This document shows positions 29,705 to 38,744 of a stretch of DNA of 64,000 nt, piece by piece. Position 1 is the stretch's first letter, and the number at the start of each line of letters is the position of its first letter. Below the pieces are notes generated by a model, which was given only the letters and a program-made list of their open reading frames with translations, was not told where the DNA came from and did no database searches. Source of the DNA: Prostheceraeus crozeri (Eukaryota; Platyhelminthes; Polycladida; Euryleptidae); contig CAJQUW010015330.1 in NCBI GenBank assembly GCA_907163375.1, positions 178,962 through 242,961 of the forward strand, written 5' to 3'. The position numbers were made by a program, and so were the translations under genes.

Positions 29705-29710
29705 TGTTGT
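29705..29710. repeat. Target-site duplication of inner Polinton, right
   Basis: TGTTGT, exact match to 10865-10870. Confidence 0.95.
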
Positions 29711-29763
29711 AAGTACTAAGCAAAAATTGTAATTGTATTATCTATTTCCATATTAGAATAAAA

Positions 29764-29898
29764 ATGTCTGTAAAACGGAAAGCATCTTCTCGTCAATCGA
29801 AACGGTCCTTCAAACCTTCAAGTCAGTTTAAAAAGGCGTTGCGAAAGTTAAACAGGATACATGATAATAAGAAGAAGTGTAAATTGATTCAAAATTGA
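29764..29898 (+). CDS. Very basic 44-aa peptide
   Basis: Short frame MSVKRKASSRQSKRSFKPSS to IQN, about one third Lys/Arg. AAAAATG start context. First gene of the outer element after the insertion. Could be a DNA-condensing core peptide like adenovirus pX, as with the basic protein at 35627. No homologue recognised. Confidence 0.45.
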   Translation: MSVKRKASSRQSKRSFKPSSQFKKALRKLNRIHDNKKKCKLIQN

Positions 29899-29939
29899 AG
29901 TGATGATTTCATTCGTGATTTAGCTTTTGCAATACACAA

Positions 29940-30152
29940 ATGTCTACCTATTTACAAGCCTTAAATGCTGGCTCTTTGAATAGCATAAAAAAGTTTTCAA
30001 ATCCAAGGAGTAGTGATAAGAAAAGGCGAAACTTAATTCAGCGCGGTGGTGGTGGGTTTCTAAGTATGTTAAATGATATTGGAAACAGTATTAATGGTGT
30101 GATCAATAGTCCGCTTGGAAGGATTGCAGCAACTGCTGCAATGTCAATATAA
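29940..30152 (+). CDS. Small glycine-rich virion-like peptide, 70 aa
   Basis: MSTYLQALNAGSLNSIKKF, then a basic stretch and RGGGGFLSMLNDIGNSINGV with an alanine-rich end (RIAATAAMSI). The GGGGF followed by an amphipathic helix resembles internal membrane-active capsid peptides released by adenain-type proteases at GG sites. Role inferred from this and from gene order. Confidence 0.5.
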   Translation: MSTYLQALNAGSLNSIKKFSNPRSSDKKRRNLIQRGGGGFLSMLNDIGNSINGVINSPLGRIAATAAMSI

Positions 30153-30210
30153 GGTTAGCGAATCATAAAGTGACACGTCATCACTTTGATTGATGAGTCA
30201 TATATAGGTG

Positions 30211-30220
30211 TATATAAGGA
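30211..30220 (+). promoter_or_regulatory. TATA box TATATAAGGA
   Basis: Exact copy of the decamer at 10108-10117. It precedes a 39-residue frame (30304-30423) and the 186-residue gene. Confidence 0.7.
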
Positions 30221-30303
30221 AGACGCTTTAATGATATTTTATCACTTTCAAATGACAATTCATTTGCGCTGGTTGAAAGCTCCGAATTAGTACTTGTTGA
30301 AAC

Positions 30304-30423
30304 ATGACTCAGAAAATGTATACAATCAGAGAGGAAGGTGACGCTTTTGAGCAAGATCTCTTGAAGCTTCGTCCGACACGAAAGGTGCAAGGGATTGGAA
30401 ATACATTCTACTTTCAAACGTGA
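30304..30423 (+). CDS. Possible 39-aa peptide or 5' exon
   Basis: MTQKMYTIREEGDAFEQDLL to FYFQT, first ATG-initiated frame of note after the TATA box. It may be an upstream peptide or part of the leader of the next gene. No family recognised. Confidence 0.3.
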   Translation: MTQKMYTIREEGDAFEQDLLKLRPTRKVQGIGNTFYFQT

Positions 30424-30484
30424 TGTTTGATGTTTCGGTGATGATGGCTTTTATCTTCAAGTTCCATTCTTCCACAGTAATGGT

Positions 30485-31045
30485 ATGTCTACATCAGGGT
30501 ATAGCAATATGAGACAAATGCGAGTGACTTTTCCAAAATGGCAACAGGTGATTCTTAAAACTATTGACTCTTTCGCGAAAGAATGTGTTGAGCTGCCTGA
30601 AAGTGCTCCCACTCATTGGAGAAAGGCATTAGAGGAAGGAGTTGGTTACAAGGAATTGCCGGAATTCAATACACTGTTTTTAAAACTATCGGATCATTTT
30701 CAAGCATTCGATCTCTTTACAAACGCGATGGAATGTGAGGATCTCAAACGGGGTCGCTATATGGGCTTAGTGCACGTTACCGGACTTTATATTGGCTCAC
30801 ATGGTTCGACTGGTAAAGTCGCATCTTTACAAATGAAGGTTCTTCAACTAGTCTATGAACCACTACCAATTGATAAATGTTTAATTAACATTGATAAGAC
30901 TGCTTCAAGTGATCGGAAGGAAGAGAGCAAAAAGCGAGGGCTGAAATCTAAAGATGGGAATCCTAAATTGAAGTTGAAGCGCCAAGATGCTGACTTGAAA
31001 ACTTTCTATAATCCTAATTGTGATGAGGAAACACAAATGTTTTAA
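30485..31045 (+). CDS. Unknown Polinton protein, 186 aa
   Basis: Intact frame MSTSGYSNMRQMRVTFPKWQ. Globular N-terminal two thirds (WQQVILKTIDSFAKECVELP, FNTLFLKLSDHFQAFDLFTN, a GLYIGSHGSTGK glycine segment) followed by a lysine-rich tail. No known motif that I can name. Placed before the packaging ATPase. The basic tail suggests nucleic acid contact. Confidence 0.6.
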   Translation: MSTSGYSNMRQMRVTFPKWQQVILKTIDSFAKECVELPESAPTHWRKALEEGVGYKELPEFNTLFLKLSDHFQAFDLFTNAMECEDLKRGRYMGLVHVTGLYIGSHGSTGKVASLQMKVLQLVYEPLPIDKCLINIDKTASSDRKEESKKRGLKSKDGNPKLKLKRQDADLKTFYNPNCDEETQMF

Positions 31046-31170
31046 TTTGTAAATGTAACTTGAAAGTTTCTATTCTGAATGTAAATAAACGTGATCTGGA
31101 ACATGTGTCTGTTTTGTTGTTCTAAGCAAAATTAGCGGGATGATGAGTTTAATGTTAATGGAATTATAAG

Positions 31171-31806
31171 ATGACAGATTTCCGTCTATTCACTGATCGC
31201 ACAATGTGTGTCGCTGGACCAAGTCAGTCCGGTAAAACTACATTTGTAACTGAATTGCTACAATATAGAAATGAAATGTTTAACAAGGAAATTAAGAGAG
31301 TCAAATGGTATTATGGAATATTTCAACCACAACTACATTCTGCACTTCGCCAGAAAGGTTATGAGGTGAGGCAAGGGTTGCCATCAACTGAGGATATCAA
31401 AGCAGGTGACTTACTAGTATTAGATGATCTATTACGTGAAAGAAAATCTTCAAAGGATGTAACTGAAATGTTCATTCAAACTGCACATCATAGGGAAGCT
31501 ATTATTATCTACATCATTCAAAACATCTTCGATGGAGGGAAAGAGCAAAGAACTAGAAGTTTGAATACACATTATTTGGCAATATTTAAAAATCCAAGAG
31601 ATAGCAGTCAGATACATCATCTCAGTAGACAGATATTACCTCAACAACCTAAAGTACTTTCAAAAATATATGAAGATGTAACAAAGAAACCACATGGCTA
31701 TCTATTTATTGATCTAACCCAGGAATGTCCGGAACGACTTCGATTTCGAACAAATATCATACCTAATTCCGCTGAACCAATGACAGTTTTCTCGGTTCAC
31801 AGTTAG
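31171..31806 (+). CDS. Genome-packaging ATPase (outer), FtsK/HerA A32-like
   Basis: Complete 211-residue packaging ATPase. Walker A GPSQSGKTTF near residues 14-23; Walker B GDLLVLDDLL near 78-87; then FIQTAHHREAIIIYIIQNIF in the place of the A32 sensor segment and an arginine-containing LSRQILPQQP. Uses ATP to move DNA into the procapsid. Same strand as the next genes with 39 bases to the next likely start. No break seen. Confidence 0.92.
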   Translation: MTDFRLFTDRTMCVAGPSQSGKTTFVTELLQYRNEMFNKEIKRVKWYYGIFQPQLHSALRQKGYEVRQGLPSTEDIKAGDLLVLDDLLRERKSSKDVTEMFIQTAHHREAIIIYIIQNIFDGGKEQRTRSLNTHYLAIFKNPRDSSQIHHLSRQILPQQPKVLSKIYEDVTKKPHGYLFIDLTQECPERLRFRTNIIPNSAEPMTVFSVHS

Positions 31807-31845
31807 TTTTAAGCAATGTACTTTGTTGCCTTATTATTTTCAAAC

Positions 31846-32496
31846 ATGTCGTATTCAAAGATGGTAGTCATTCCTCAAGAGGAGTATGTACAATTGACTA
31901 CATTACAAAGTGCACAGGAAGTCAAAAATATAGATCAACCTATTACGAATCAACTTAAGGAACTAACACAAAAGGATATGGAAATTCAGAAGATTAAGGA
32001 TCCCTATCGACGAATGCAATTAGCAGCTGAAAACATTGATGAGAGGCGACAGATTCGTGACAAGTTGCGACGATTTATAACCTTGTCAACACCTCGACCA
32101 TATCGTGTGCGCGCTGAGCGACTATTTGACTTCATTGATCCACATGTGAAGTTCAATGAGAGAGGGGAGATAATCGATGAAACAACTGGTGATGTTATTA
32201 GAAATAGTTACATAGATGACCTTCTACAATATGCTGTCAGAGATGTAAGGCGAAAACTAGGTGCACCACAAGGGTGGACATATTTTCAGAAAATTTTATC
32301 TGATCAAAATGTACCTCACAATATTATTGGAGGACCGACTGTGAATGAGTTGGATAAGGGTCACTTACAAGATGGATTAAAAAGTAAAACACCCACGATG
32401 GCGGTCAAGCGAGAGCTTCATGATCCCGATGATCTGCAACCAAAAAGAGCTACTAGGCGCTCAATGCGTGTTGCGAAGGAGTATAGTAAATATTAA
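31846..32496 (+). CDS. Unknown Polinton protein, ~216 aa
   Basis: Start chosen at MSYSKMVVIPQEEY (31846); another ATG ten codons upstream adds a hydrophobic extension. A helical, charged N-terminal half (ELTQKDMEIQKIKDPYRRMQ) is followed by a compact domain (YIDDLLQYAVRDVRRKLGAP, QGWTYFQKILSD) and a basic tail ending RRSMRVAKEYSKY. Role unknown. Position between ATPase and integrase is typical of accessory morphogenesis genes. Confidence 0.6.
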   Translation: MSYSKMVVIPQEEYVQLTTLQSAQEVKNIDQPITNQLKELTQKDMEIQKIKDPYRRMQLAAENIDERRQIRDKLRRFITLSTPRPYRVRAERLFDFIDPHVKFNERGEIIDETTGDVIRNSYIDDLLQYAVRDVRRKLGAPQGWTYFQKILSDQNVPHNIIGGPTVNELDKGHLQDGLKSKTPTMAVKRELHDPDDLQPKRATRRSMRVAKEYSKY

Positions 32497-32651
32497 GCAA
32501 ATATGAATTAAGCCTTGCCTCTCTCATATCATGTCGTTACAAAAATTTTGCTGTTGTTTGAAATCTGCGCTCGAAGGTAAAGCAGAAGAGGGCATAGAGG
32601 TCGATATCAATTGTGTTGCGAGTAATACGCGTGCAAATCAGAACAAAGACG

Positions 32652-33740
32652 ATGAGTACAGCAGTGAAACTCAGAAAGATTTATTACGACTTAAATCACC
32701 CCGCAAGTTTCAGTCGTCCGGAGGTTCTAGCCCGTGCAGCAGGTGTGGGAATAGAGAAAGTCAAGAAGTGGTTAAGGAGTCAACCGACTTACACTCTTCA
32801 CAAAAATGCGAGAAAGCGGTTTCCAACAAGAAAATATGTTGTTAACAATATAGATAGTCAATGGGAAGCGGACTTGGCTGACATGCAACAGATATCACAG
32901 TACAATGATGGCTATAAATACATCTTAACCGTAATAGATATTTTATCTCGCTATACTTGGGCACGTGCGCTGAAATCTAAACGAGGACCAGAAGTTGAAG
33001 CGGCTTCTCAGAGCATTTTCAATGAGGGGCGTGTTCCGCAAAGAATACAGACCGATCAAGGGAAGGAATTCGAAAACTCTCATGTTCGAAGTCTCCTTAA
33101 AAGTCATAATGTGGAATTGTTTAGTGTCAAAAGTGCTTATAAAGCTGCCATGGTTGAGAGGTTCAATCGCACACTGAAGACAAAAATATGGCGCTATTTC
33201 AATGCAAAAAATACGCATGTTTGGGTAGGTGAGCTGCAGAAATTTGTTAAGAATTACAATGGAAGCTACCATCGAATCATTAAGATGAAACCAGTTGATG
33301 TTACCCCAGATAATGCGATGGATGTATGGCTTCGATTGTATGATAAGAAAGCGAAAAACATCTCCAATGAAAAGAAAATTAATGTTGGTGATAGAGTTCG
33401 GAGTTCAAAGGTTAAGTCTACATTTGAGAAGGGGTATCTACCTAATTGGACTGAAGAAGAGTTTTTTGTAGATGAAGTAAATACAAAAGTTAGACCCACC
33501 ATGTATAAATTAATAGATTACCATGGCAATCCAATTGAAGGAAAATTTTACTCTTATGAATTGCAAGTAGTAGACAGAAGTGAAGAGGTGTATATGATTG
33601 ACAAAATAATTAGGAGGAAAGGTCATGGCAATCAAAGGAAATATCTAGTTAAATGGAAAGGATATCCTGATTCATTCAATAGCTGGATAACGCACCAGGA
33701 TCTACAAAATGTGGAGGTGGGAGACTCTCGTAACTTTTAA
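32652..33740 (+). CDS. Polinton integrase with chromodomain (outer)
   Basis: RVE-family integrase that inserts the linear element and generates the 6-bp duplication. Start chosen at MSTAVKLRKIYYDLNHPASF because this begins the conserved N-terminal domain; 362 residues. Catalytic Asp in QWEADLADM (near 73), Asp in QTDQGKEFEN (near 133), Glu in AMVERFNRTLK (near 168), SH3-like segment VGDRVRSSKVKSTFEKGYLP, then a C-terminal chromodomain (VYMIDKIIRRKGHGNQRKYL, WKGYPDSFNSWIT) that would steer insertion to methylated histone marks. Intact. Confidence 0.95.
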   Translation: MSTAVKLRKIYYDLNHPASFSRPEVLARAAGVGIEKVKKWLRSQPTYTLHKNARKRFPTRKYVVNNIDSQWEADLADMQQISQYNDGYKYILTVIDILSRYTWARALKSKRGPEVEAASQSIFNEGRVPQRIQTDQGKEFENSHVRSLLKSHNVELFSVKSAYKAAMVERFNRTLKTKIWRYFNAKNTHVWVGELQKFVKNYNGSYHRIIKMKPVDVTPDNAMDVWLRLYDKKAKNISNEKKINVGDRVRSSKVKSTFEKGYLPNWTEEEFFVDEVNTKVRPTMYKLIDYHGNPIEGKFYSYELQVVDRSEEVYMIDKIIRRKGHGNQRKYLVKWKGYPDSFNSWITHQDLQNVEVGDSRNF

Positions 33741-33780
33741 GCTAATATAGCATGTGACTTCTTCCATATATGAGTTTAAC

Positions 33781-35358
33781 ATGTCTACTAACTTCAATAT
33801 CATTCTTCCAAGCAATAGCAACCCCAAGATATTCCCAAGTAACAAACCATCTCTATACTCTGTTGAATTCGCTAATCCAATTACTCTGCATGGACCCCAT
33901 GAAGTTGCTCTAACTGAAATTACTTATTACAACGATATCAGTTTGCTAAAACACAATTATTTTGAATTACATAAAGAAGTACGAGAGAAGGATGATTGTT
34001 TTCGCATATTTCACAATAGTCTACATGGTACATGGGCTTTTCATCATCTAACTTAACATCCTTTTTCAACATCTTTGCCATCTCTCCAAAACATGATTAA
34101 AATTCAAAAGGCATTTGCAACGTCAACTTTTGATTCTAAGGTTCCCACAATGAGCTTGCAAGATACAGAAAAGGAAATCGGTAGAATGTTTGAACGAATA
34201 AATGATCTCTTCAAGCTGACTTTGAATAAATTCTACAAACCAGTCATAAAGGGGTCAACAAAATTGATGAAGGAAGGGAAGCATGTTCTTCTTGTATTAG
34301 GTAAGGATTTGAGTCATACTTTTGGGTATTCCAGAACAACTTTCTCATCAAGGTATTGGTACAATGGACGTGGGTGGAATTCGGAGAGGAAAGTCACTGA
34401 TTTTCAATGTAGAATTGTGCCATTGTATGCATTACAAAAAAGGAGCATCCGAGTAAAAAATAAATTTGAGGTCATTAGAAGTGTTGAAGACTTTGCAAGA
34501 AAGTTTCAAGGATCACTGCCAGAAACGTTAATGACTTGTGAATATAAGAAAGAGAAAGTAACTTTATTTACTGTTGAAACGGAGGCAGAATTTATTGTTT
34601 TTACTAAAAAGACAGCATTGGAAAAGTCTGAGTCCGCTGTTATTGAATTCGGATCTGAAATGATTGGGATGTTTAAGGGCCTTGAAAGCGCACCTTAGTT
34701 GACAGAATTAAATGATACATTCAAGGTTCAATTGTCCTCTTCTAAACTCAAAGCATCAACAAATGCTTCATGGGATATCCACGTATACAGCGAAGACATA
34801 TTGGGTGATGATTTGTCTACTTCCAGTGAACTTGTAAAAAGAGTTAATTTGAACATTGAAAGCTTGAAAACGCCATCTGAATTGTGTACAAAGTTAAATG
34901 AGTTTGGTGTAGATTACCTTGATGCAGATGAATATCACTTTTCTTATGACCCACATAAGAAACGCATGATTCTAAAGCTAGGGAAGAACTCTCTTATCAA
35001 GCTGGATAGCGTGTTAACGACCACATTGGGATTCTCAAAATCAACTATTTATGAAGGCACATCAATAGGCGATACAGCCCCATCACTAGAGCGTGATATA
35101 AGTAACTTATACGTCTATTGTAACATTATCGAATATACAAGGGTTGGCGACATTGAGGCCTCACTTCTGCGCACATTTCCCCTCTCATCCGTAAGGAAGC
35201 AACTAATCAATTGAGAATTTTTTAACACAATGTATCTACCAATCAGCCGAAATTACATCAATGGAATTGACATATCAATTCATGATGACGCAGGAGAAGT
35301 AGTACCGTTCTGTGGTGGTGTTACTGTTTTGACCCTACATATTAGGTCACGAGAATAA
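33781..35358 (+). pseudogene. Penton-like minor capsid protein region (outer)
   Basis: Minor capsid (penton) locus. Conserved landmarks in order: FNIILPSNSNPKIFPSNKPS at the start, VALTEITYY, a middle part with GYSRTTFSSRYWYNG, LYVYCNIIEYTRVGDIEASL, and near the end NGIDISIHDDAGEVVPF with VTVLTLHIR. These are typical of the Polinton penton and its C-terminal strands. The region is broken (about three interruptions). It lies between integrase and core-like genes as in other Polintons. Confidence 0.85.
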
Positions 35359-35401
35359 GGCTCTACGCTATTGTGACTTCCATAGTTATTCAATAGTCAT
35401 A

Positions 35402-35605
35402 ATGACAGGCATTTACAGTAGACCATCATATCAGAGCGGTTATCCCGTGTTTGTTGGAGATAGACGACAAGTTGGAGGAGGCATATTTGGTGCACTAAGA
35501 CGTATGCTTCTTCCAACACTCAAAAAGTATGGCGTAGCAATCATGAAGCGTGTTGGAATCAGGGCTTTAGATTTTGGTGCAAATGTTGCAGCTGATGAGC
35601 TTTAA
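35402..35605 (+). CDS. Small virion protein with GGG-FGALRRML motif, 67 aa
   Basis: MTGIYSRPSYQSGYPVFVGD, then QVGGGIFGALRRMLLPTLKK and an amphipathic end. The GGG-I-F pattern looks like a protease site followed by a membrane-active helix, as in adenovirus precursor proteins VI and VIII. It shares the QVG(S)G text with the next gene. Function inferred. Confidence 0.55.
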   Translation: MTGIYSRPSYQSGYPVFVGDRRQVGGGIFGALRRMLLPTLKKYGVAIMKRVGIRALDFGANVAADEL

Positions 35606-35626
35606 GGTGAGGATATCGGTGAATCT

Positions 35627-35884
35627 ATGAAAATGCGCGCGCAGCAATCTGCCATAGACGCATTAGATGATTTAACAAAGACGAGACGTACAGTTCGGAA
35701 GAAGCGTAGGAAGTCAAGACAAGTTGGATCCGGTCGAGTTACTAAGCAAAGACGCAGGAAAAGTAAAAAGCCGACTAGGGCAGCACGTTCTAAATCTAGA
35801 CGTCAAGTGAAAACAAGAAAGCGCAAACGAAATTCCACAGCGACTAGAAACAAGTCAAAACGAAGGAAGACAACATATTTGTAG
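35627..35884 (+). CDS. Highly basic core-like protein, 85 aa
   Basis: After a short N-terminus (MKMRAQQSAIDALDDLTKT) the protein is almost all Arg, Lys, Ser and Thr (RRTVRKKRRKSRQVGSGRVT onward). It resembles the protamine-like DNA-binding core proteins of adenoviruses (pVII, pX) and other Polintons. It may condense the genome in the particle. It contains a QVGSG site similar to the preceding gene. Only 10 bases separate it from the major capsid gene. Confidence 0.65.
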   Translation: MKMRAQQSAIDALDDLTKTRRTVRKKRRKSRQVGSGRVTKQRRRKSKKPTRAARSKSRRQVKTRKRKRNSTATRNKSKRRKTTYL

Positions 35885-35894
35885 AGCTAATACG

Positions 35895-37178
35895 ATGCAG
35901 AGTATCAATTCGGCTTTGTGTTTCTTCGATTCTCCGCCTCATCAGACAGACATCATCTCCTCAACAATTGTAGACATAGTCCCCACAACAAATATCGATG
36001 GTAACCAGCAGCCTATTCAGTTTGATATACCTGCCAATCCTCAAGATTATATTGACTGTCAATCCATTGATTTAGAGTTGTGTATACAAATTAAGAAGAC
36101 TGATGGTACAAATATCGATCCATCCAAGGATAAAGTGGGATCAGCAAATCTTCCTATTGCCAGTCTGTTCTCAGATGTGTATCTAATATTGAATGACAAA
36201 CAGATTCAAGGAGGGGATCGAGCATATCCATATGGAGAATATATACATACAATGACTCAATTTCAAAAGCAAGCTAAACAGTCGCACTTGCAAGTTTCTG
36301 GGTGGTATGATGATCAGCATGGGAAATTTGATGATGTCTCAAATACAGGGTTGAAAAGACGAATGGATTTAACAGCGGATTCAAAGGAATTATACTTGAA
36401 AGGACCTGTCTATCTTGATTTCCTTCGTCAATCTAGATATCTGCTATCACAGGTTAAAATGCAAATAAAATTTATTCGTGCAAATCCTGAGTTCGCGTTA
36501 ATGGCTTTTGGAGCTACAAACTATCAAGTCAACATAAGTAATGCCGTGCTCAATGTAAGGCGAGTAACAATGAACCCGTCAGTCATCAACGACCATGCGA
36601 CAAGATTGAGGAAAAACAATGCAATATATCCAGTTAATCACAGTGTGTTGACAAACTTCACAATTGGTGCGGGATCATCCTCACATGCCTACCCAAATCT
36701 TTTTCCCACTGCAATGCCAAAGGCGGTGTATATCACATTTGTGGGAAATGAGGCATTAATTGGTGCTTTTGAAAAGAATCCATTCAATTTCCAACACTTT
36801 AATGTTAGCAAACTAGCACTCTATCAGAATGGGAAATTTGTATCTTGCAAAGCATACGAGCCTAATTTCAAAGATGGTAAATTCGCACGTGAATATGGTT
36901 CTATTTTCATCGCCCTCAACATGTTTAACACAGATGATTCAAATGGAATTACAATGGATATGTACAAGAATGGCTACTTCTTCATTATGTACAACCTCAC
37001 AGCAGATGCAGATCTAGGTGGTGAAAGCGTGGGAGTTACAAAGCCTGGAAATCTACGACTGGAGGTATCATTTGAGTCACCTTTGAAGAAAACAATTACT
37101 TGTCTCATTTATGCTATCTATGATAGCAAAGTTGAGATAACAAGAATGAGAGACGTGACTGTCAGCTATCAGAGATGA
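35895..37178 (+). CDS. Major capsid protein, double jelly-roll (outer)
   Basis: 427 residues, intact. Typical Polinton hexon-like capsid: early IDCQSIDLELCIQIKKTD strand, SLFSDVYLILNDKQI, a middle PVYLDFLRQSRYLLSQVKMQ, then the second jelly roll with FNVSKLALYQNGK, YKNGYFFIMYNLTADADLGG, GNLRLEVSFESPLKKT and IYDSKVEITRMRDV. These are the family's best conserved segments. The stop overlaps the protease start by four bases (ATGA). Confidence 0.93.
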   Translation: MQSINSALCFFDSPPHQTDIISSTIVDIVPTTNIDGNQQPIQFDIPANPQDYIDCQSIDLELCIQIKKTDGTNIDPSKDKVGSANLPIASLFSDVYLILNDKQIQGGDRAYPYGEYIHTMTQFQKQAKQSHLQVSGWYDDQHGKFDDVSNTGLKRRMDLTADSKELYLKGPVYLDFLRQSRYLLSQVKMQIKFIRANPEFALMAFGATNYQVNISNAVLNVRRVTMNPSVINDHATRLRKNNAIYPVNHSVLTNFTIGAGSSSHAYPNLFPTAMPKAVYITFVGNEALIGAFEKNPFNFQHFNVSKLALYQNGKFVSCKAYEPNFKDGKFAREYGSIFIALNMFNTDDSNGITMDMYKNGYFFIMYNLTADADLGGESVGVTKPGNLRLEVSFESPLKKTITCLIYAIYDSKVEITRMRDVTVSYQR

Positions 37179-37570
37179 GTAACTTAAGCAACATAGAAAT
37201 CTTGAGGAAAATGAGGAAAGCTCATCCCTACTCCAAGACAATATTTCTCAATGTCTTTTCTAGAGATAATTTACCTGATTCAATTCCTTTCTATCCTTGT
37301 TCACTTATCATCAATACGGATACCAACAATCTTCCCGGAAAACATTGGATTGCTGTATACATCAATCGTTATAAAGTGGCCGAATATTTTGACTCTCTTT
37401 ATCAACCTCGTTTACATGATATCGCATTATGGATGAACAGGTTCTCCTGGACTGTTAGGAAAGTGACATCGTTCCCACTTCAAAGTAATACATCTCTAAT
37501 GTGCAGTGGCTATGTATTCTATTTTGTCAACGAGAGACCATTGAAAAAAATAACTGTAAAAGTGCTTTAG
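37175..37570 (+). CDS. Adenain-like cysteine protease (outer)
   Basis: 131 residues of the adenovirus-protease/Ulp1 family. His in GKHWIAVYIN, Asp in EYFDSLYQ, Cys in SLMCSGYVFYF, with the Gln-containing FPLQSN segment just before, in the family's order H-D-Q-C. It overlaps the capsid gene by four bases, so they are likely co-transcribed. It is shorter than adenain (about 200), without a clear missing motif. A polyadenylation signal AATAAA follows at 37637-37642. Confidence 0.85.
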   Translation: MSNLSNIEILRKMRKAHPYSKTIFLNVFSRDNLPDSIPFYPCSLIINTDTNNLPGKHWIAVYINRYKVAEYFDSLYQPRLHDIALWMNRFSWTVRKVTSFPLQSNTSLMCSGYVFYFVNERPLKKITVKVL

Positions 37571-37750
37571 AACTATTTTCAAAAAACTGTGATAAAAATG
37601 ATGTAATTCTTACTGAATATGTCGAAACAGTTTTGAAATAAAGTTTTATGTTGTATCATTAACTTGCTCTCTTTTTTTCCAAAACAAGGGTTTATAAGGA
37701 AAACAAAAATCATATTCATATTTCATTATCTATTCACATATATACAAAAT

Positions 37751-38320
37751 CTACAATTTGGTTTTCATGAAACATTTTTTCAAATCACATATGATGGGAG
37801 GTACATCACTTATGTCTTTGATGCCGGTTATCACAATCTTTCCATTATGGAACACATGAACATGATATGGATGCCAGTTAGTCAATTGAGCTGCGGGAAA
37901 TAACTCCACTTCATAAGTTAGATTATGTGATGATGTAACTTTACGAAAATCATAGTGATAGTGTAATTCACATAACACGGTCATTGTCTTCACTTTCCAA
38001 TCAGATAATGAATCACCAAGTAAATGTTCCAAAGTAAAGTGTAGATATGAGAGATCACCCTCCATGACCCTTCCAATACATTGGATTGTTCCATTTGGAA
38101 AGAAAAGGATAGTGAGAGATTTATCCTTCTTCTGAATCCTCCATGTTAACATTGAGGGTCTTCCAAGATGTAAGCTCGTTGTCGGCTTCAATTTGCGTTT
38201 TATCAGTAACCATTGTTTTCGGTTGGGTATATTCCTCTCGATCTCTTGTAGATTGAGTTTTGACGTTGCTTTTGTAGTTAACATCCGATTTACAACTTCC
38301 AACCGTTTGATGTCCTCCAT
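37751..38320 (-). CDS. TATA-binding protein-like (TBP-like) protein, 189 aa
   Basis: Full-length match in size and order to the TBP core, two pseudo-symmetric repeats of about 90 residues. Repeat 1: VVNRMLTTKATSKLNLQEIE (TBP: IVSTVNLGCKLDLKTIA), then TWRIQKKDKSLTILFFPNGT and IQCIGRV (TBP: [20 protein letters not shown], TGAK). Repeat 2: DWKVKTMTVLCELHYHYDF, LTYEVELFPAAQ (TBP: SYEPELFPGL), then VHVFHNGKIVITGIK (TBP: LLIFVSGKVVLTGAK). Divergence from host TBP is high. Intact from ATG to stop. It overlaps the preceding gene by about 200 bases in another frame. TBP binds TATA boxes in the nucleus; several genes of this element have a shared TATA box. Alternative: a TBP-fold protein with other DNA specificity. 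Confidence 0.82.
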   Translation of the reverse strand: MEDIKRLEVVNRMLTTKATSKLNLQEIERNIPNRKQWLLIKRKLKPTTSLHLGRPSMLTWRIQKKDKSLTILFFPNGTIQCIGRVMEGDLSYLHFTLEHLLGDSLSDWKVKTMTVLCELHYHYDFRKVTSSHNLTYEVELFPAAQLTNWHPYHVHVFHNGKIVITGIKDISDVPPIICDLKKCFMKTKL

Positions 38321-38702
38321 CTTTAATGAATAACGTTATCTGTGGTAGTATCTCCCTTGTAAAGGTTTCCCATGTGACGTCACTGAAATGAAAAAATCGA
38401 TATTCAATATCTTCCCGTTTTGGTGAACAGACGTATAGTTTGACTGATGAATCACACTTTATCCATACCTTGTCATCGAGAGGAATCTTGATCCGAGTCT
38501 TATGGTTGTCAATGAGATCCGCAAAGTCTTTCAGTGAAGGCAATGAGTCAATACTAATGCAAACGCCACGATGTTTTCGAACACTTTTTGCTATTGAATG
38601 ACGAAATGCTATTCTTTTAGAATTTGTTATGTGAACGTTTTGAACGTCACTAAGTTTCCATGTTCTAATGTAATGAGGCATGTTCCGAAAGCTATGTTTC
38701 AA
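38121..38702 (-). CDS. Unknown protein upstream of TBP-like gene, 193 aa
   Basis: Leftward frame starting MKHSFRNMPHYIRTWKLSDV. Best folded-looking part is about residues 75-125: KVWIKCDSSVKLYVCSPKRE, then FHFSDVTWETFTREILPQIT. The strand-strand-helix pattern, with a Trp-containing helix after DVTW, faintly recalls PC4/SUB1 transcription coactivators (single-stranded-DNA binding), which would fit next to a TBP; this is weak. The last third overlaps the TBP-like frame and is low complexity, so the natural end is uncertain. Confidence 0.5.
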   Translation of the reverse strand: MKHSFRNMPHYIRTWKLSDVQNVHITNSKRIAFRHSIAKSVRKHRGVCISIDSLPSLKDFADLIDNHKTRIKIPLDDKVWIKCDSSVKLYVCSPKREDIEYRFFHFSDVTWETFTREILPQITLFIKDGGHQTVGSCKSDVNYKSNVKTQSTRDREEYTQPKTMVTDKTQIEADNELTSWKTLNVNMEDSEEG

Positions 38703-38744
38703 ATTTAGGTTTAATGTTTGCCTAAAGTTTGTTATTTTATTAGC

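Noticed and set aside
32531-32845. 104-residue frame with a Cys-rich end overlapping the integrase start
   Set aside because: Lies mostly over the conserved integrase N-terminus in another frame; most likely a shadow.
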